Source of the DNA: an uncultured Lachnospiraceae bacterium
GTDB lineage: Bacteria; Bacillota; Clostridia; Lachnospirales; Lachnospiraceae
DNA: 15,615 nucleotides
NCBI GenBank assembly: GCA_946631935.1
Contig: CAMPAP010000064.1
Span: 1 to 15,615 of the forward strand
Direction: 5' to 3'
The notes beneath the pieces are model-generated. The model was not told the DNA's origin. It saw only the letters and a program-made list of their open reading frames with translations, and searched no databases. This document shows positions 1 to 5,652 of this stretch, in pieces; positions within the stretch are counted from its first letter, which is position 1; each line of letters starts with the position of its first letter. A program made the translations under genes and the position numbers.

Positions 1-354
1 AGGGTTTTCAAACCTGAGTTCATCAACAGGATCGATGACATCGTGGTATTCAGTCAGCTCAGCGACCAAAACCTTAAAGATATCGTAGATCTTCTTGCAT
101 CCCAGCTTGCATCAAGGTGTAAGGAACAGATGGATATCGAGCTTAAACTTGCGCCTTCCGTCAAAAAGCATCTTATAGATAAATATGCGGATAAAAAAAT
201 GGGAGCAAGACCTTTAAAGCATGCCATCCAGAACGTGGTTGAGGATAAGCTTGCGGAGGAGATACTTAAGAAAAACGTTAAACCCGGAGACCGCGTCACA
301 TGTACCATGACCGGTGATCAGGTGGGTTTCAAGGTAAAAAGAACTGAAAAATAA
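1..354 (+). CDS. clpC: ATP-dependent Clp protease ATPase subunit ClpC, C-terminal 117 residues (5' partial)
   Basis: This is the last part of a Hsp100/Clp AAA+ unfoldase that feeds substrates to the ClpP peptidase in the cytoplasm. The reading frame is open from base 1. It begins with the FKPEFINRIDDIVVF stretch, typical of the sensor-1/arginine region of the second AAA+ domain of ClpB/ClpC, and carries the sensor-2 motif MGARPLKHAIQ near bases 199-231. It then continues through the small C-terminal helical subdomain to a TAA stop. ClpC is preferred over ClpB because an unknown small gene and radA follow, matching the ctsR-mcsA-mcsB-clpC-radA order known from Firmicutes. The missing N-terminus prevents certainty. 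The next gene begins about 30 bases downstream, so cotranscription is likely. Confidence 0.85.
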   Translation, partial: RVFKPEFINRIDDIVVFSQLSDQNLKDIVDLLASQLASRCKEQMDIELKLAPSVKKHLIDKYADKKMGARPLKHAIQNVVEDKLAEEILKKNVKPGDRVTCTMTGDQVGFKVKRTEK

Positions 355-386
355 ATGTCGCAGGGCGACAGAAAGTGAGGCTGAAA

Positions 387-791
387 ATGTCTGAAATTCT
401 TTATGCGGGTGAAAGCGGAAGACTTTCTTTCGGAGATCACACACTTAAGGAGAAAACTAAGGTTGAGGATTTTCCTTTCGGAGGGGATATGCTCAAAGTC
501 AAGACTTATGCGGATATAACAAGATTTGAAAAGAACGGTCTCTTTGTTTATGAATCCGTTCCCGGAACATCGGTTTCCGATTTTAAGGAGACAGCTGATT
601 CCATGGAATTTACCGTAAGCGGAAACGGTCCTGTTTCCATTACTCTTGGTCTTGCAGAGGATACCCTTTACAACATAACCGAGGACGGAAATGATTCAGG
701 CGCCGTTAAAACAAATCTTGGCGGAAAGCTTTCCTTCTCTGTAGATCTTTCAGACGGACGCAAGGCAGCAGTCATCGTAAAGAAAGCGTAA
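387..791 (+). CDS. Conserved-looking small protein of unknown function between clpC and radA
   Basis: A 134-residue acidic, glycine- and serine-rich protein (starting MSEILYAGESGRL) that I do not recognise. An upstream in-frame GTG at 375 exists, but its GTGAGG is better read as the ribosome binding site (AGG at 378-380) for the ATG at 387, so 387 is the chosen start. There is no signal peptide, membrane segment or cysteine. The sequence alternates short hydrophobic stretches with glycine turns (for example near residues 70-90 and 110-130), which suggests an all-beta fold. It sits about 30 bases after clpC, and its stop is three bases before the radA start, so the three genes are probably one transcript. 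The position hints at a role in stress response or DNA repair, but this is only context. Confidence 0.8.
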   Translation: MSEILYAGESGRLSFGDHTLKEKTKVEDFPFGGDMLKVKTYADITRFEKNGLFVYESVPGTSVSDFKETADSMEFTVSGNGPVSITLGLAEDTLYNITEDGNDSGAVKTNLGGKLSFSVDLSDGRKAAVIVKKA

Positions 792-794
792 GGA

Positions 795-2189
795 ATGGCA
801 AAGGCAAAACAGTCAAGTGTATATTTTTGCCAGTGCTGCGGATATGAATCGCCTAAATGGATGGGACAGTGCCCGGGGTGTAAGGAGTGGAACAGCTTCG
901 TTGAAGAGCCTGTACAAAAAACTTCGGGTGCTTCATCCCGCATAGCATCTGCCGCAAAAGGCGGATCGGGACTTGTTTCTTCCGAAGTGACCCTGATAAA
1001 TGACGTTAATGTCACTGAAGGAACAAGAGTGACATCAGGCATTGCTGAACTGGACAGAGTTCTTGGCGGAGGAGTGATGCAGGGGTCTCTGACTCTGATA
1101 GGAGGAGACCCGGGCATAGGTAAGTCGACCCTGCTTCTTCAGGTATGCAGAAATATGTCTGCCGCAGGACAAAACGTTCTGTATGTTTCCGGTGAGGAAT
1201 CAAAGGCCCAGATCAGGATGAGGGCGGACCGTATCGGCGAATTTAAGGGAAGCATGAATCTGCTCTGCGAGACCAGTCTCGATATCATTGCAGATGTGAT
1301 CAGAAATTCCAAGCCGGATATCTGTGTCATCGATTCGATACAGACCATGTATAACGAACAGGTAACTGCCGCTCCAGGTTCCGTTTCCCAGGTAAGAGAA
1401 TCCACCCAGATCCTTATGCAGCTTTCCAAGGTTTTAGGTGTTTCCATCTTTATCGTGGGACATGTGACCAAGGAAGGTACGGTTGCGGGACCGAGGGTTC
1501 TTGAGCATATGGTTGACACGGTCCTTTATTTTGAAGGAGACAGGCATGCATCATACAGGGTCTTAAGAGGTGTCAAGAACCGTTTCGGTTCGACGGATGA
1601 GATCGGTGTTTTTGAGATGCGAAGCGAAGGCCTTGCAGAGGTGAGCAATCCTTCCGAATTTCTTTTGGACGGACGTCCTCTTGACGCATCGGGTTGTATC
1701 GTATCCTGCAGTATTGAAGGAACAAGGCCTATTCTCATAGAGATACAGTCCCTTGTCTGCAGATCGAATCTCGGTATACCAAGGCGCCAGGCTTCAGGCG
1801 TGGATTACAACAGAGTCAACCTCCTTATGGCCGTTCTGGAAAAAAGATGCGGCATGCACTTAGGTGACTGTGATGCATATGTTAATCTTACCGGAGGCAT
1901 GAAGATAAACGAGCCCGCACTCGATCTTGCCATAGTACTTGCCATACTTTCATCATTTAAAAACAGCAGTATTTCACCAGGCGTAGTGGCATTCGGCGAG
2001 GTAGGGCTTTCGGGTGAAGTAAGAACTGTTTCCCATGTTGCGCAGAGAGTATCAGAAGCCGTGAGACTGGGTTTTAAGACGGTGATTGTTCCCGCCACCA
2101 ATCTCAAAGAAGCTAAAAAGGCATCCGGTGATAAGGCCGAGATAATCGGAGTTGCCAATGTAAAAGAGGCATCTGACAGGATCATTTAA
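795..2189 (+). CDS. radA: DNA repair protein RadA (Sms), branch-migration ATPase
   Basis: RadA is a cytoplasmic hexameric helicase-like ATPase that promotes branch migration and D-loop extension during homologous recombination and natural transformation. All family parts are visible in the 464 residues: an N-terminal C4 zinc finger (C12, C15, C26, C29), a RecA-like ATPase with Walker A GGDPGIGKST at 103-112 and Walker B ending at D180, the diagnostic KNRFG motif at 261-265, and a C-terminal Lon-protease-like domain from about 285 (NLTGGMKINEPALDLA, FGEVGLSGEVR). Length matches the family. The ATG lies three bases after the preceding stop, and its AGGA is almost adjacent to the start, so translation probably depends on coupling with the upstream gene. 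Identity is near certain. Confidence 0.97.
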   Translation: MAKAKQSSVYFCQCCGYESPKWMGQCPGCKEWNSFVEEPVQKTSGASSRIASAAKGGSGLVSSEVTLINDVNVTEGTRVTSGIAELDRVLGGGVMQGSLTLIGGDPGIGKSTLLLQVCRNMSAAGQNVLYVSGEESKAQIRMRADRIGEFKGSMNLLCETSLDIIADVIRNSKPDICVIDSIQTMYNEQVTAAPGSVSQVRESTQILMQLSKVLGVSIFIVGHVTKEGTVAGPRVLEHMVDTVLYFEGDRHASYRVLRGVKNRFGSTDEIGVFEMRSEGLAEVSNPSEFLLDGRPLDASGCIVSCSIEGTRPILIEIQSLVCRSNLGIPRRQASGVDYNRVNLLMAVLEKRCGMHLGDCDAYVNLTGGMKINEPALDLAIVLAILSSFKNSSISPGVVAFGEVGLSGEVRTVSHVAQRVSEAVRLGFKTVIVPATNLKEAKKASGDKAEIIGVANVKEASDRII

Positions 2190-2196
2190 CTTTTTC

Positions 2197-2225
2197 TTGC
2201 TATGTGCAGGTTCATGTTGTATAAT
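2197..2225 (+). promoter_or_regulatory. Sigma-A-type promoter for tRNA-Trp
   Basis: A -35 TTGCTA (2197-2202) and a perfect -10 TATAAT (2220-2225) are separated by 17 bases. The expected transcription start, near 2232, is about 17 bases upstream of the mature tRNA. No radA terminator is visible before it, so radA readthrough could also reach the tRNA. Confidence 0.75.
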
Positions 2226-2234
2226 GCATTAGTC

Positions 2235-2246
2235 GGTCTTAAGACC
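2235..2246 (+). repeat. 12-base perfect palindrome in the tRNA-Trp 5' leader
   Basis: GGTCTTAAGACC is fully self-complementary. As RNA it can form a 4-bp hairpin with a UUAA loop that starts at the predicted 5' end of the transcript and ends two bases before the mature tRNA. It may shape RNase P processing or protect the precursor; that role is inference. Confidence 0.5.
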
Positions 2247-2248
2247 AA

Positions 2249-2319
2249 AGGGGAATAGTACAATGGTAGTGCGGCGGTCTCCAAAACCGTTGATGGGAGT
2301 TCGATCCTCTCTTCCCCTG
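2249..2319 (+). tRNA. tRNA-Trp (anticodon CCA)
   Basis: A full cloverleaf folds by eye: acceptor stem AGGGGAA (2249-2255) with TTCCCCT (2312-2318), D stem GTAC/GTGC, anticodon stem GCGGT/ACCGT with loop CTCCAAA carrying anticodon CCA, T stem GGGAG/CTCTC with loop TTCGATC, and discriminator G at 2319. The 3' CCA is not encoded. It is a single-gene unit with its own promoter and terminator. Confidence 0.95.
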
Positions 2320-2323
2320 CTTT

Positions 2324-2361
2324 AAAACCTCAAATCGCAAACGGCGGTTTGGGGTTTTTTT
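2324..2361 (+). terminator. Intrinsic terminator of tRNA-Trp
   Basis: CCTCAAA (2328-2334) pairs with TTTGGGG (2348-2354, one G-U). The stem is extended by AAAA/TTTT and followed by a run of seven Ts (2355-2361). It ends the tRNA-Trp transcript. Confidence 0.85.
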
Positions 2362-2409
2362 ATGCCCTGTAACGCATGTAAAATGTGGAAAGCATAACGG
2401 ATAATATGA

Positions 2410-2426
2410 TATAACACGATGTTATA
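2410..2426. repeat. Inverted repeat, candidate operator
   Basis: TATAACA-CGA-TGTTATA: two perfect 7-base arms around a 3-base centre, lying 81-97 bases before the ketoisomerase-like gene. Its size and symmetry resemble a dimeric repressor site, but no matching regulator is identified in the window. It could also be chance in an AT-rich stretch. Confidence 0.4.
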
Positions 2427-2428
2427 CA

Positions 2429-2477
2429 ATAAATTCCGGGCTAAAACGAGGCAGGGATGCCGAGCGCCGGAATTTAT
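2429..2477. repeat. Long stem-loop with 11-bp perfect arms upstream of the -10 box
   Basis: ATAAATTCCGG (2429-2439) is the exact reverse complement of CCGGAATTTAT (2467-2477). Inside, GCT/AGC (2440-2442/2463-2465) and GGC/GCC (2450-2452/2459-2461) can also pair. There is no T-run after it, so it is not an intrinsic terminator. The right arm abuts the extended -10 element, so it occupies the -35 zone of that promoter. Confidence 0.6.
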
Positions 2478-2485
2478 GATATAAT
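2477..2485 (+). promoter_or_regulatory. Extended -10 promoter of the sugar-modification operon
   Basis: TGATATAAT is a TGn-extended perfect -10 box. No good -35 hexamer is present at 16-18 bases, where the hairpin arm lies instead. The predicted start near 2492 leaves a short leader containing the GGGAGG ribosome binding site of the gene at 2507. Confidence 0.55.
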
Positions 2486-2506
2486 CATGACGTTTGGGAG
2501 GCGGAT

Positions 2507-2929
2507 ATGAACAATATAGATCTTGTCAGAATGCTTGAACTTCCCGAGAGAGGCGATGAGAGAGGAAATCTTGTTATCGCCGAGGGAGGAACGGATATTC
2601 CTTTTGAGATAAAAAGGGTTTTTTACATTTACGGTTCGGACCCGGATGTGGTCAGAGGCTGTCATGCCAATCTGCGTACGGAGTTTGTGCTTATAAATGT
2701 TGCGGGATCCAGCAAGGTTAAGGTTTTGGACGGAGAAGGAAATGAGATTGTCTATTCTTTAAACCGCCCCAAGACAGGTATCTACCTTCCCAGCATGGTC
2801 TGGAAGGAAATGTATGATTTCAGTGATGATTCTGTTCTTCTTTGTCTTGCAAGTACTCACTATGATGAAACGGAATATGTCAGAGATCTTGAAGAATATA
2901 AGAAAATGGTTAAGGAGAGCAAGGTTTGA
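2507..2929 (+). CDS. FdtA/QdtA (WxcM-like) cupin, putative dTDP-sugar 3,4-ketoisomerase homologue with variant active site
   Basis: A 140-residue single-domain cupin. FdtA/QdtA enzymes convert dTDP-4-keto-6-deoxyglucose to the 3-keto isomer on the route to amino-deoxy sugars of surface glycans. Family signatures are DERGNLVIAEGG (17-28), IPFEIKRVFYIY (31-42), RGCHAN (50-55), SLNRPKTGIYLP (84-95) and LASTHYDETEYVRD (114-127). Characterised enzymes have an HxH pair in the RG-HAH motif; here the second His is Asn (H53 kept, N55), so isomerase activity is doubtful. Relatives with the HAN form may be binding proteins or act on another sugar. GGGAGG precedes the ATG. It overlaps the glycosyltransferase by four bases, implying translational coupling and a shared pathway. 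Confidence 0.8.
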   Translation: MNNIDLVRMLELPERGDERGNLVIAEGGTDIPFEIKRVFYIYGSDPDVVRGCHANLRTEFVLINVAGSSKVKVLDGEGNEIVYSLNRPKTGIYLPSMVWKEMYDFSDDSVLLCLASTHYDETEYVRDLEEYKKMVKESKV

Positions 2930-3867
2930 GCAGGATTTCGATAGTTGTACCTGTTTATTATAATTCGGACACTCTTAAGGATCTTTATGACGATATGAAA
3001 GCCAAGATCCTTGACCGCATCGGCGACTACGAGATCATATTTGTTGATGACGGGTCCGGGGATGATTCGTGGGTGATCATGAATGAGATCAGGGCACAGG
3101 ATCCCAATGTAAGATGTGTTAAGCTCTCAAGGAATTTCGGAGAACACGCTGCCATTTTTGCAGGATTGTCTGTTTGCAGCGGGGACTGCGCTGTTACTAA
3201 GCAGGCGGATCTTCAGGAGGATTCTTCGCTTATCCTTAAAATGTATGATTCGTGGAAAAACGGCAACGAGATCGTACTTGCGGCAAGGCGTACGAGAAAG
3301 GATAATCCTTTATACGTTCTTTTTGCAAACATGTATTACGGCATGATCCGTAAGATGGTCAACAAGGATATGCCAACCGGAGGATGCGACTGCTATCTTG
3401 TTGGCCGTAAAGCCATAAACGAACTTATAAAGCTCAACGAGAAAAATTCATCCCTTACCCTTCAGGTAATGTGGCTCGGGTTTAAGACCGAGGTGATCTA
3501 TTTTGACAGACTTGAGCGTGAAAAGGGCAAGGGAAGATGGACCATGTCCAAGAAGATCAAGCTCATTATGGATTCAATACTGAGTTTTTCGTACCAGCCC
3601 TTAAGACTTATGATGAAGATGGGATTTTTGTTTGATATTTTTGCCTTGATCATTTTCATCTCCGTGCTTGTTGAATATTTTACCGTGGGAACTCCCATTG
3701 CCGGATGGTCCTCGCTTATGTGCGTGGTACTCCTCGGATTTGGTATCATGATGTCCATGACAGGGCTTATCGGAGAATATATCTGGAGAGCTCTTGATGC
3801 ATCCAGAAACAGGCCGCCGTTTATAATCGATGTGATCGAAGGTGACAGACCTTCAGACAGTAAATAA
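2926..3867 (+). CDS. GtrB/DPM1-like family 2 glycosyltransferase, polyprenyl-phosphate type
   Basis: A 313-residue membrane glycosyltransferase expected to move a sugar from a nucleotide donor to polyprenyl phosphate at the inner face of the membrane, giving the lipid-linked donor for later surface glycosylation. It shows the GT-A start ISIVVPVYYN, the nucleotide site VDDGSGD (40-46), a metal-binding region reading QADLQ (93-97) where DADLQ is usual, GGCDCYLVGRKAI, the basic loop REKGKGRW, and two C-terminal membrane helices (about 232-253 and 263-285). The start is TTG at 2926, overlapping the previous stop in TTGA, with AAGGAG eight bases upstream. The variant QADLQ and GKGRW motifs set it apart from the best-known GtrB proteins, but the fold and topology are clear. 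Confidence 0.9.
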   Translation: MSRISIVVPVYYNSDTLKDLYDDMKAKILDRIGDYEIIFVDDGSGDDSWVIMNEIRAQDPNVRCVKLSRNFGEHAAIFAGLSVCSGDCAVTKQADLQEDSSLILKMYDSWKNGNEIVLAARRTRKDNPLYVLFANMYYGMIRKMVNKDMPTGGCDCYLVGRKAINELIKLNEKNSSLTLQVMWLGFKTEVIYFDRLEREKGKGRWTMSKKIKLIMDSILSFSYQPLRLMMKMGFLFDIFALIIFISVLVEYFTVGTPIAGWSSLMCVVLLGFGIMMSMTGLIGEYIWRALDASRNRPPFIIDVIEGDRPSDSK

Positions 3868-3883
3868 AGACCGGGAGATGAGG

Positions 3884-4261
3884 ATGAGCGAAGATGAACA
3901 GGTAAAAAAAGCGATGGATACACTGCATGGCTTTGTCCTTGATCTTGGCGGAAGTGAAGATCTTTGGGATAAGATCCTGGCCTGTCCCGGCGTACTTAAG
4001 GAACTGGCTTATTTCCATGATACAGGTGATCTCTGGGGAGGATTTACTCCCGAAGGAATAACCATCTTTGATGCTGTGGCATGGCAGGTGGATCATTTCA
4101 AGGCATACATGGACCGGGAAGAAAACAACAGGTGGCACAGGGAAAGGCTTTTTCTTGAAAGTCTTGAGACCTTAGCAGACATCAGCAGGGGCGACAGGAC
4201 GGTTCTTGCAAAGATCAAAGGCGAGGGCGGAGAGTCCGGCACCGACAGGGAAAACCCCTGA
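3884..4261 (+). CDS. Small soluble protein of unknown function, third gene of the sugar operon
   Basis: A 125-residue charged protein (MSEDEQVKKAMDT...) with no recognised domain, signal peptide or membrane segment. The frame is open back to a GTG at 3842 inside the glycosyltransferase gene, but GGGAG at 3873-3877 lies six bases before the ATG at 3884, which fixes the start there; ATG 3878 would have no spacing. The body is mostly predicted helix with several tryptophans and histidines (LWGGFTPEG, WQVDHFK, RWHRERL), and the last 20 residues are glycine- and charge-rich and probably disordered. The gene starts 17 bases after the glycosyltransferase stop and probably shares its transcript. No clear terminator follows. 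Confidence 0.75.
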   Translation: MSEDEQVKKAMDTLHGFVLDLGGSEDLWDKILACPGVLKELAYFHDTGDLWGGFTPEGITIFDAVAWQVDHFKAYMDREENNRWHRERLFLESLETLADISRGDRTVLAKIKGEGGESGTDRENP

Positions 4262-4346
4262 TCTTTGAGTTACTTGACACTTACGTCATAATACTATTTT
4301 TTAAGGCGTAAAGATCAACTTTTTATCTGTACAAATCGCCAATTTA

Positions 4347-4355
4347 TGTTATAAT
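4347..4355 (+). promoter_or_regulatory. Extended -10 promoter upstream of the 158-residue unknown protein
   Basis: TGTTATAAT (TGn plus a perfect TATAAT at 4350-4355) with no convincing -35. The core AATTTATGTTATAAT (4341-4355) matches the other extended -10 promoter at 2471-2485 in 14 of 15 bases. The predicted start near 4362 gives a leader of about 115 bases. Confidence 0.55.
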
Positions 4356-4369
4356 TACGGGGAATTGTG

Positions 4370-4457
4370 CCATGCGTGCATGGACTGAAAATTGACGGTC
4401 ATGATCGATCAGGTTATGGCCGGACGGAAAAAAAGTATGCTGTTCGTTAAGAACGGC
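4370..4457 (+). promoter_or_regulatory. Structured 5' leader with three successive hairpins
   Basis: The leader can form CCATGC-GT-GCATGG (4370-4383, so the tight 2-base turn must open to a 5-bp stem), GGTCAT...ATGGCC (about 4398-4422, one G-U) and GCTGTTC-GTTAA-GAACGGC (4439-4457, one G-U), the last followed by a weak TATTTTAT run. It does not match any riboswitch consensus I can recall. Two short reading frames overlap it: GTG 4367-4450 (27 codons, TAA in the loop of hairpin 3) and ATG 4437-4493 (18 codons, running past the start of the downstream gene). Function is unproven. Confidence 0.4.
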
Positions 4458-4476
4458 TATTTTATCGGTAAAGATC

Positions 4477-4953
4477 ATGGGAAATCAGGCTGACTCATCC
4501 GAATATCTGCGGGCTCTCATGCAGGACTACAAAATGAAGATAAAGCCTCTTACGGCGTATCTTCCGTGGCTTCAGCAGGCTACCGAGAAGGCGTGCGTGA
4601 GCAATTATTCAGACAGGGGCATCGCTGACAACAGTATTTCTTTTCCCGTTTATTCTTCGGATTTTTTGAATTTCATCAAGGCCTGCAGCGTTTCCGGACT
4701 CATGGACCGGAATTATCCCTATGTGTATTCCAGAAAGGCGATCAAAAACCACGACGAAGAGAGAAGAGTGATAATCGGAGCTTCCTGGAAGGAGTGGGAT
4801 GTTCTCTGCGGGATACTGAGTAAATATGTCCTTGGAGGACGTACCAAGTCCAGTCTTTGGGCAGAGGGGATCTCAGAACAGATTTTTTATCTTACCGTCA
4901 GCAAGATGCAGGAGATAACTGATTTTTGGGACGGCAATGTAAATAATAAATAA
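4477..4953 (+). CDS. Unknown 158-residue soluble protein upstream of a TetR regulator
   Basis: I do not recognise this family. The protein is mixed helical, rich in aromatic residues (seven Trp and many Tyr), with no signal peptide or transmembrane span. A central segment HDEERRVIIGASWKEWD (near 89-105) followed by LCGILSKYVLGGRTKS looks like the best-ordered core. The ATG at 4477 has only a weak purine-rich sequence (GTAAAG) before it and lies inside an 18-codon frame starting at 4437, so translation may be coupled to that frame. No upstream in-frame start exists before a stop near 4403. The TetR gene follows after 30 bases, so the two may be one operon, with the regulator possibly controlling this gene. 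Confidence 0.75.
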   Translation: MGNQADSSEYLRALMQDYKMKIKPLTAYLPWLQQATEKACVSNYSDRGIADNSISFPVYSSDFLNFIKACSVSGLMDRNYPYVYSRKAIKNHDEERRVIIGASWKEWDVLCGILSKYVLGGRTKSSLWAEGISEQIFYLTVSKMQEITDFWDGNVNNK

Positions 4954-4983
4954 AGATACCTATGAGTTTCGGGAGATTTAACT

Positions 4984-5568
4984 ATGGGCGATAAGTCAAT
5001 TCAGAAAAAACAGTATATCATCGATGTTGCCACAACGGTTTTTGGCGAACTCGGTTATAAGAATGTGACCATGAAAGACATCGTTGATGCCTGTGATATT
5101 TCAAGGGGCGGCCTTTATCTTTATTATGAGAGCACTACCCAGCTCTTTATAGATGTGATGAAGTCCCAGGCTGCCGCAGGAAGTGATTTTACTTCACTTA
5201 TCAGCGAGGATGCCACTGCCGCCGATATCCTCCTCCTTTTCCTTCAGGAAGAGAAGAAAGAGATATTCAGGAAAAAGAATAATCTGAACCGTGCATATTT
5301 TGAGTTCTATTTTGATCAGAAGCCTTCCAAGGCAGATAATGTATATAAAAAGAAATTCGACAACAATGTTAAGATGATCGGAAAGCTCATAGAGATCGGT
5401 ATAGAGACAGGTGAGTTTACCTGCGATGATCCTCTTGCCGCAGCATACAACATCGTCTATCTTGTTGAGGGACTTAAGTCCACCGCACTTACTCTGGGAC
5501 TGTCACCCGATTCATTTGACAGACAGATACTTTACATACTTCAGTCACTGGGGATAGAGGTTTCATGA
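4984..5568 (+). CDS. TetR/AcrR-family transcriptional regulator
   Basis: A 194-residue DNA-binding protein. The N-terminal helix-turn-helix is clear: KQYIIDVATTVFGELGYKNV followed by TMKDIVDACDISRGGLYLYY (about residues 9-48), the classic TetR signature ending in the G-LY-YY motif. The remaining ~140 residues form the variable helical ligand-binding and dimer domain, so the inducer cannot be predicted. Such proteins usually act as homodimeric repressors of their own or neighbouring operons. GGGAGA lies seven bases before the ATG. A strong intrinsic terminator follows. Candidate targets nearby are its own promoter at 4347 or the symmetric sites at 2410, but no binding-site match can be proved from the sequence. 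Confidence 0.93.
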   Translation: MGDKSIQKKQYIIDVATTVFGELGYKNVTMKDIVDACDISRGGLYLYYESTTQLFIDVMKSQAAAGSDFTSLISEDATAADILLLFLQEEKKEIFRKKNNLNRAYFEFYFDQKPSKADNVYKKKFDNNVKMIGKLIEIGIETGEFTCDDPLAAAYNIVYLVEGLKSTALTLGLSPDSFDRQILYILQSLGIEVS

Positions 5569-5590
5569 CGGGAATCTGAAATAAAAATAT

Positions 5591-5632
5591 AAAAGGCTTC
5601 AGAAGGGGAATGATCTTTCTGAGGCCTTTTTT
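5591..5632 (+). terminator. Strong intrinsic terminator after the TetR gene
   Basis: AAAGGC-T-TCAGAA pairs with TTCTGA-G-GCCTTT around an 8-12 base loop, followed by a run of six Ts. It ends the TetR transcript. It lies only 20 bases before purL, so it could also act inside the purL leader if purL is started upstream (see findings). Confidence 0.88.
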
Positions 5633-5652
5633 AGGAAAGAGGGATTAATGAT

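Noticed and set aside
668..1117. 149-codon reverse-strand frame opposite radA
   Set aside because: It is a shadow of two well-supported + strand genes, with no recognisable protein features or ribosome binding site. The other reverse-strand frames, including the 141-codon one at 3498-3923, were rejected for the same reason.
2429..2477. Long hairpin as an intrinsic terminator or known riboswitch
   Set aside because: No T-run follows, and the inner sequence matches no riboswitch consensus that I can recall.
3842..3883. GTG at 3842 as start of the third gene in the sugar operon
   Set aside because: It lies inside the glycosyltransferase gene without a ribosome binding site, whereas ATG 3884 has GGGAG at correct spacing.
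4274..4300. TTGACA followed by TATTTT as a promoter after the sugar operon
   Set aside because: The spacer is only 15 bases and the -10 is poor; the extended -10 at 4347 is a better candidate.
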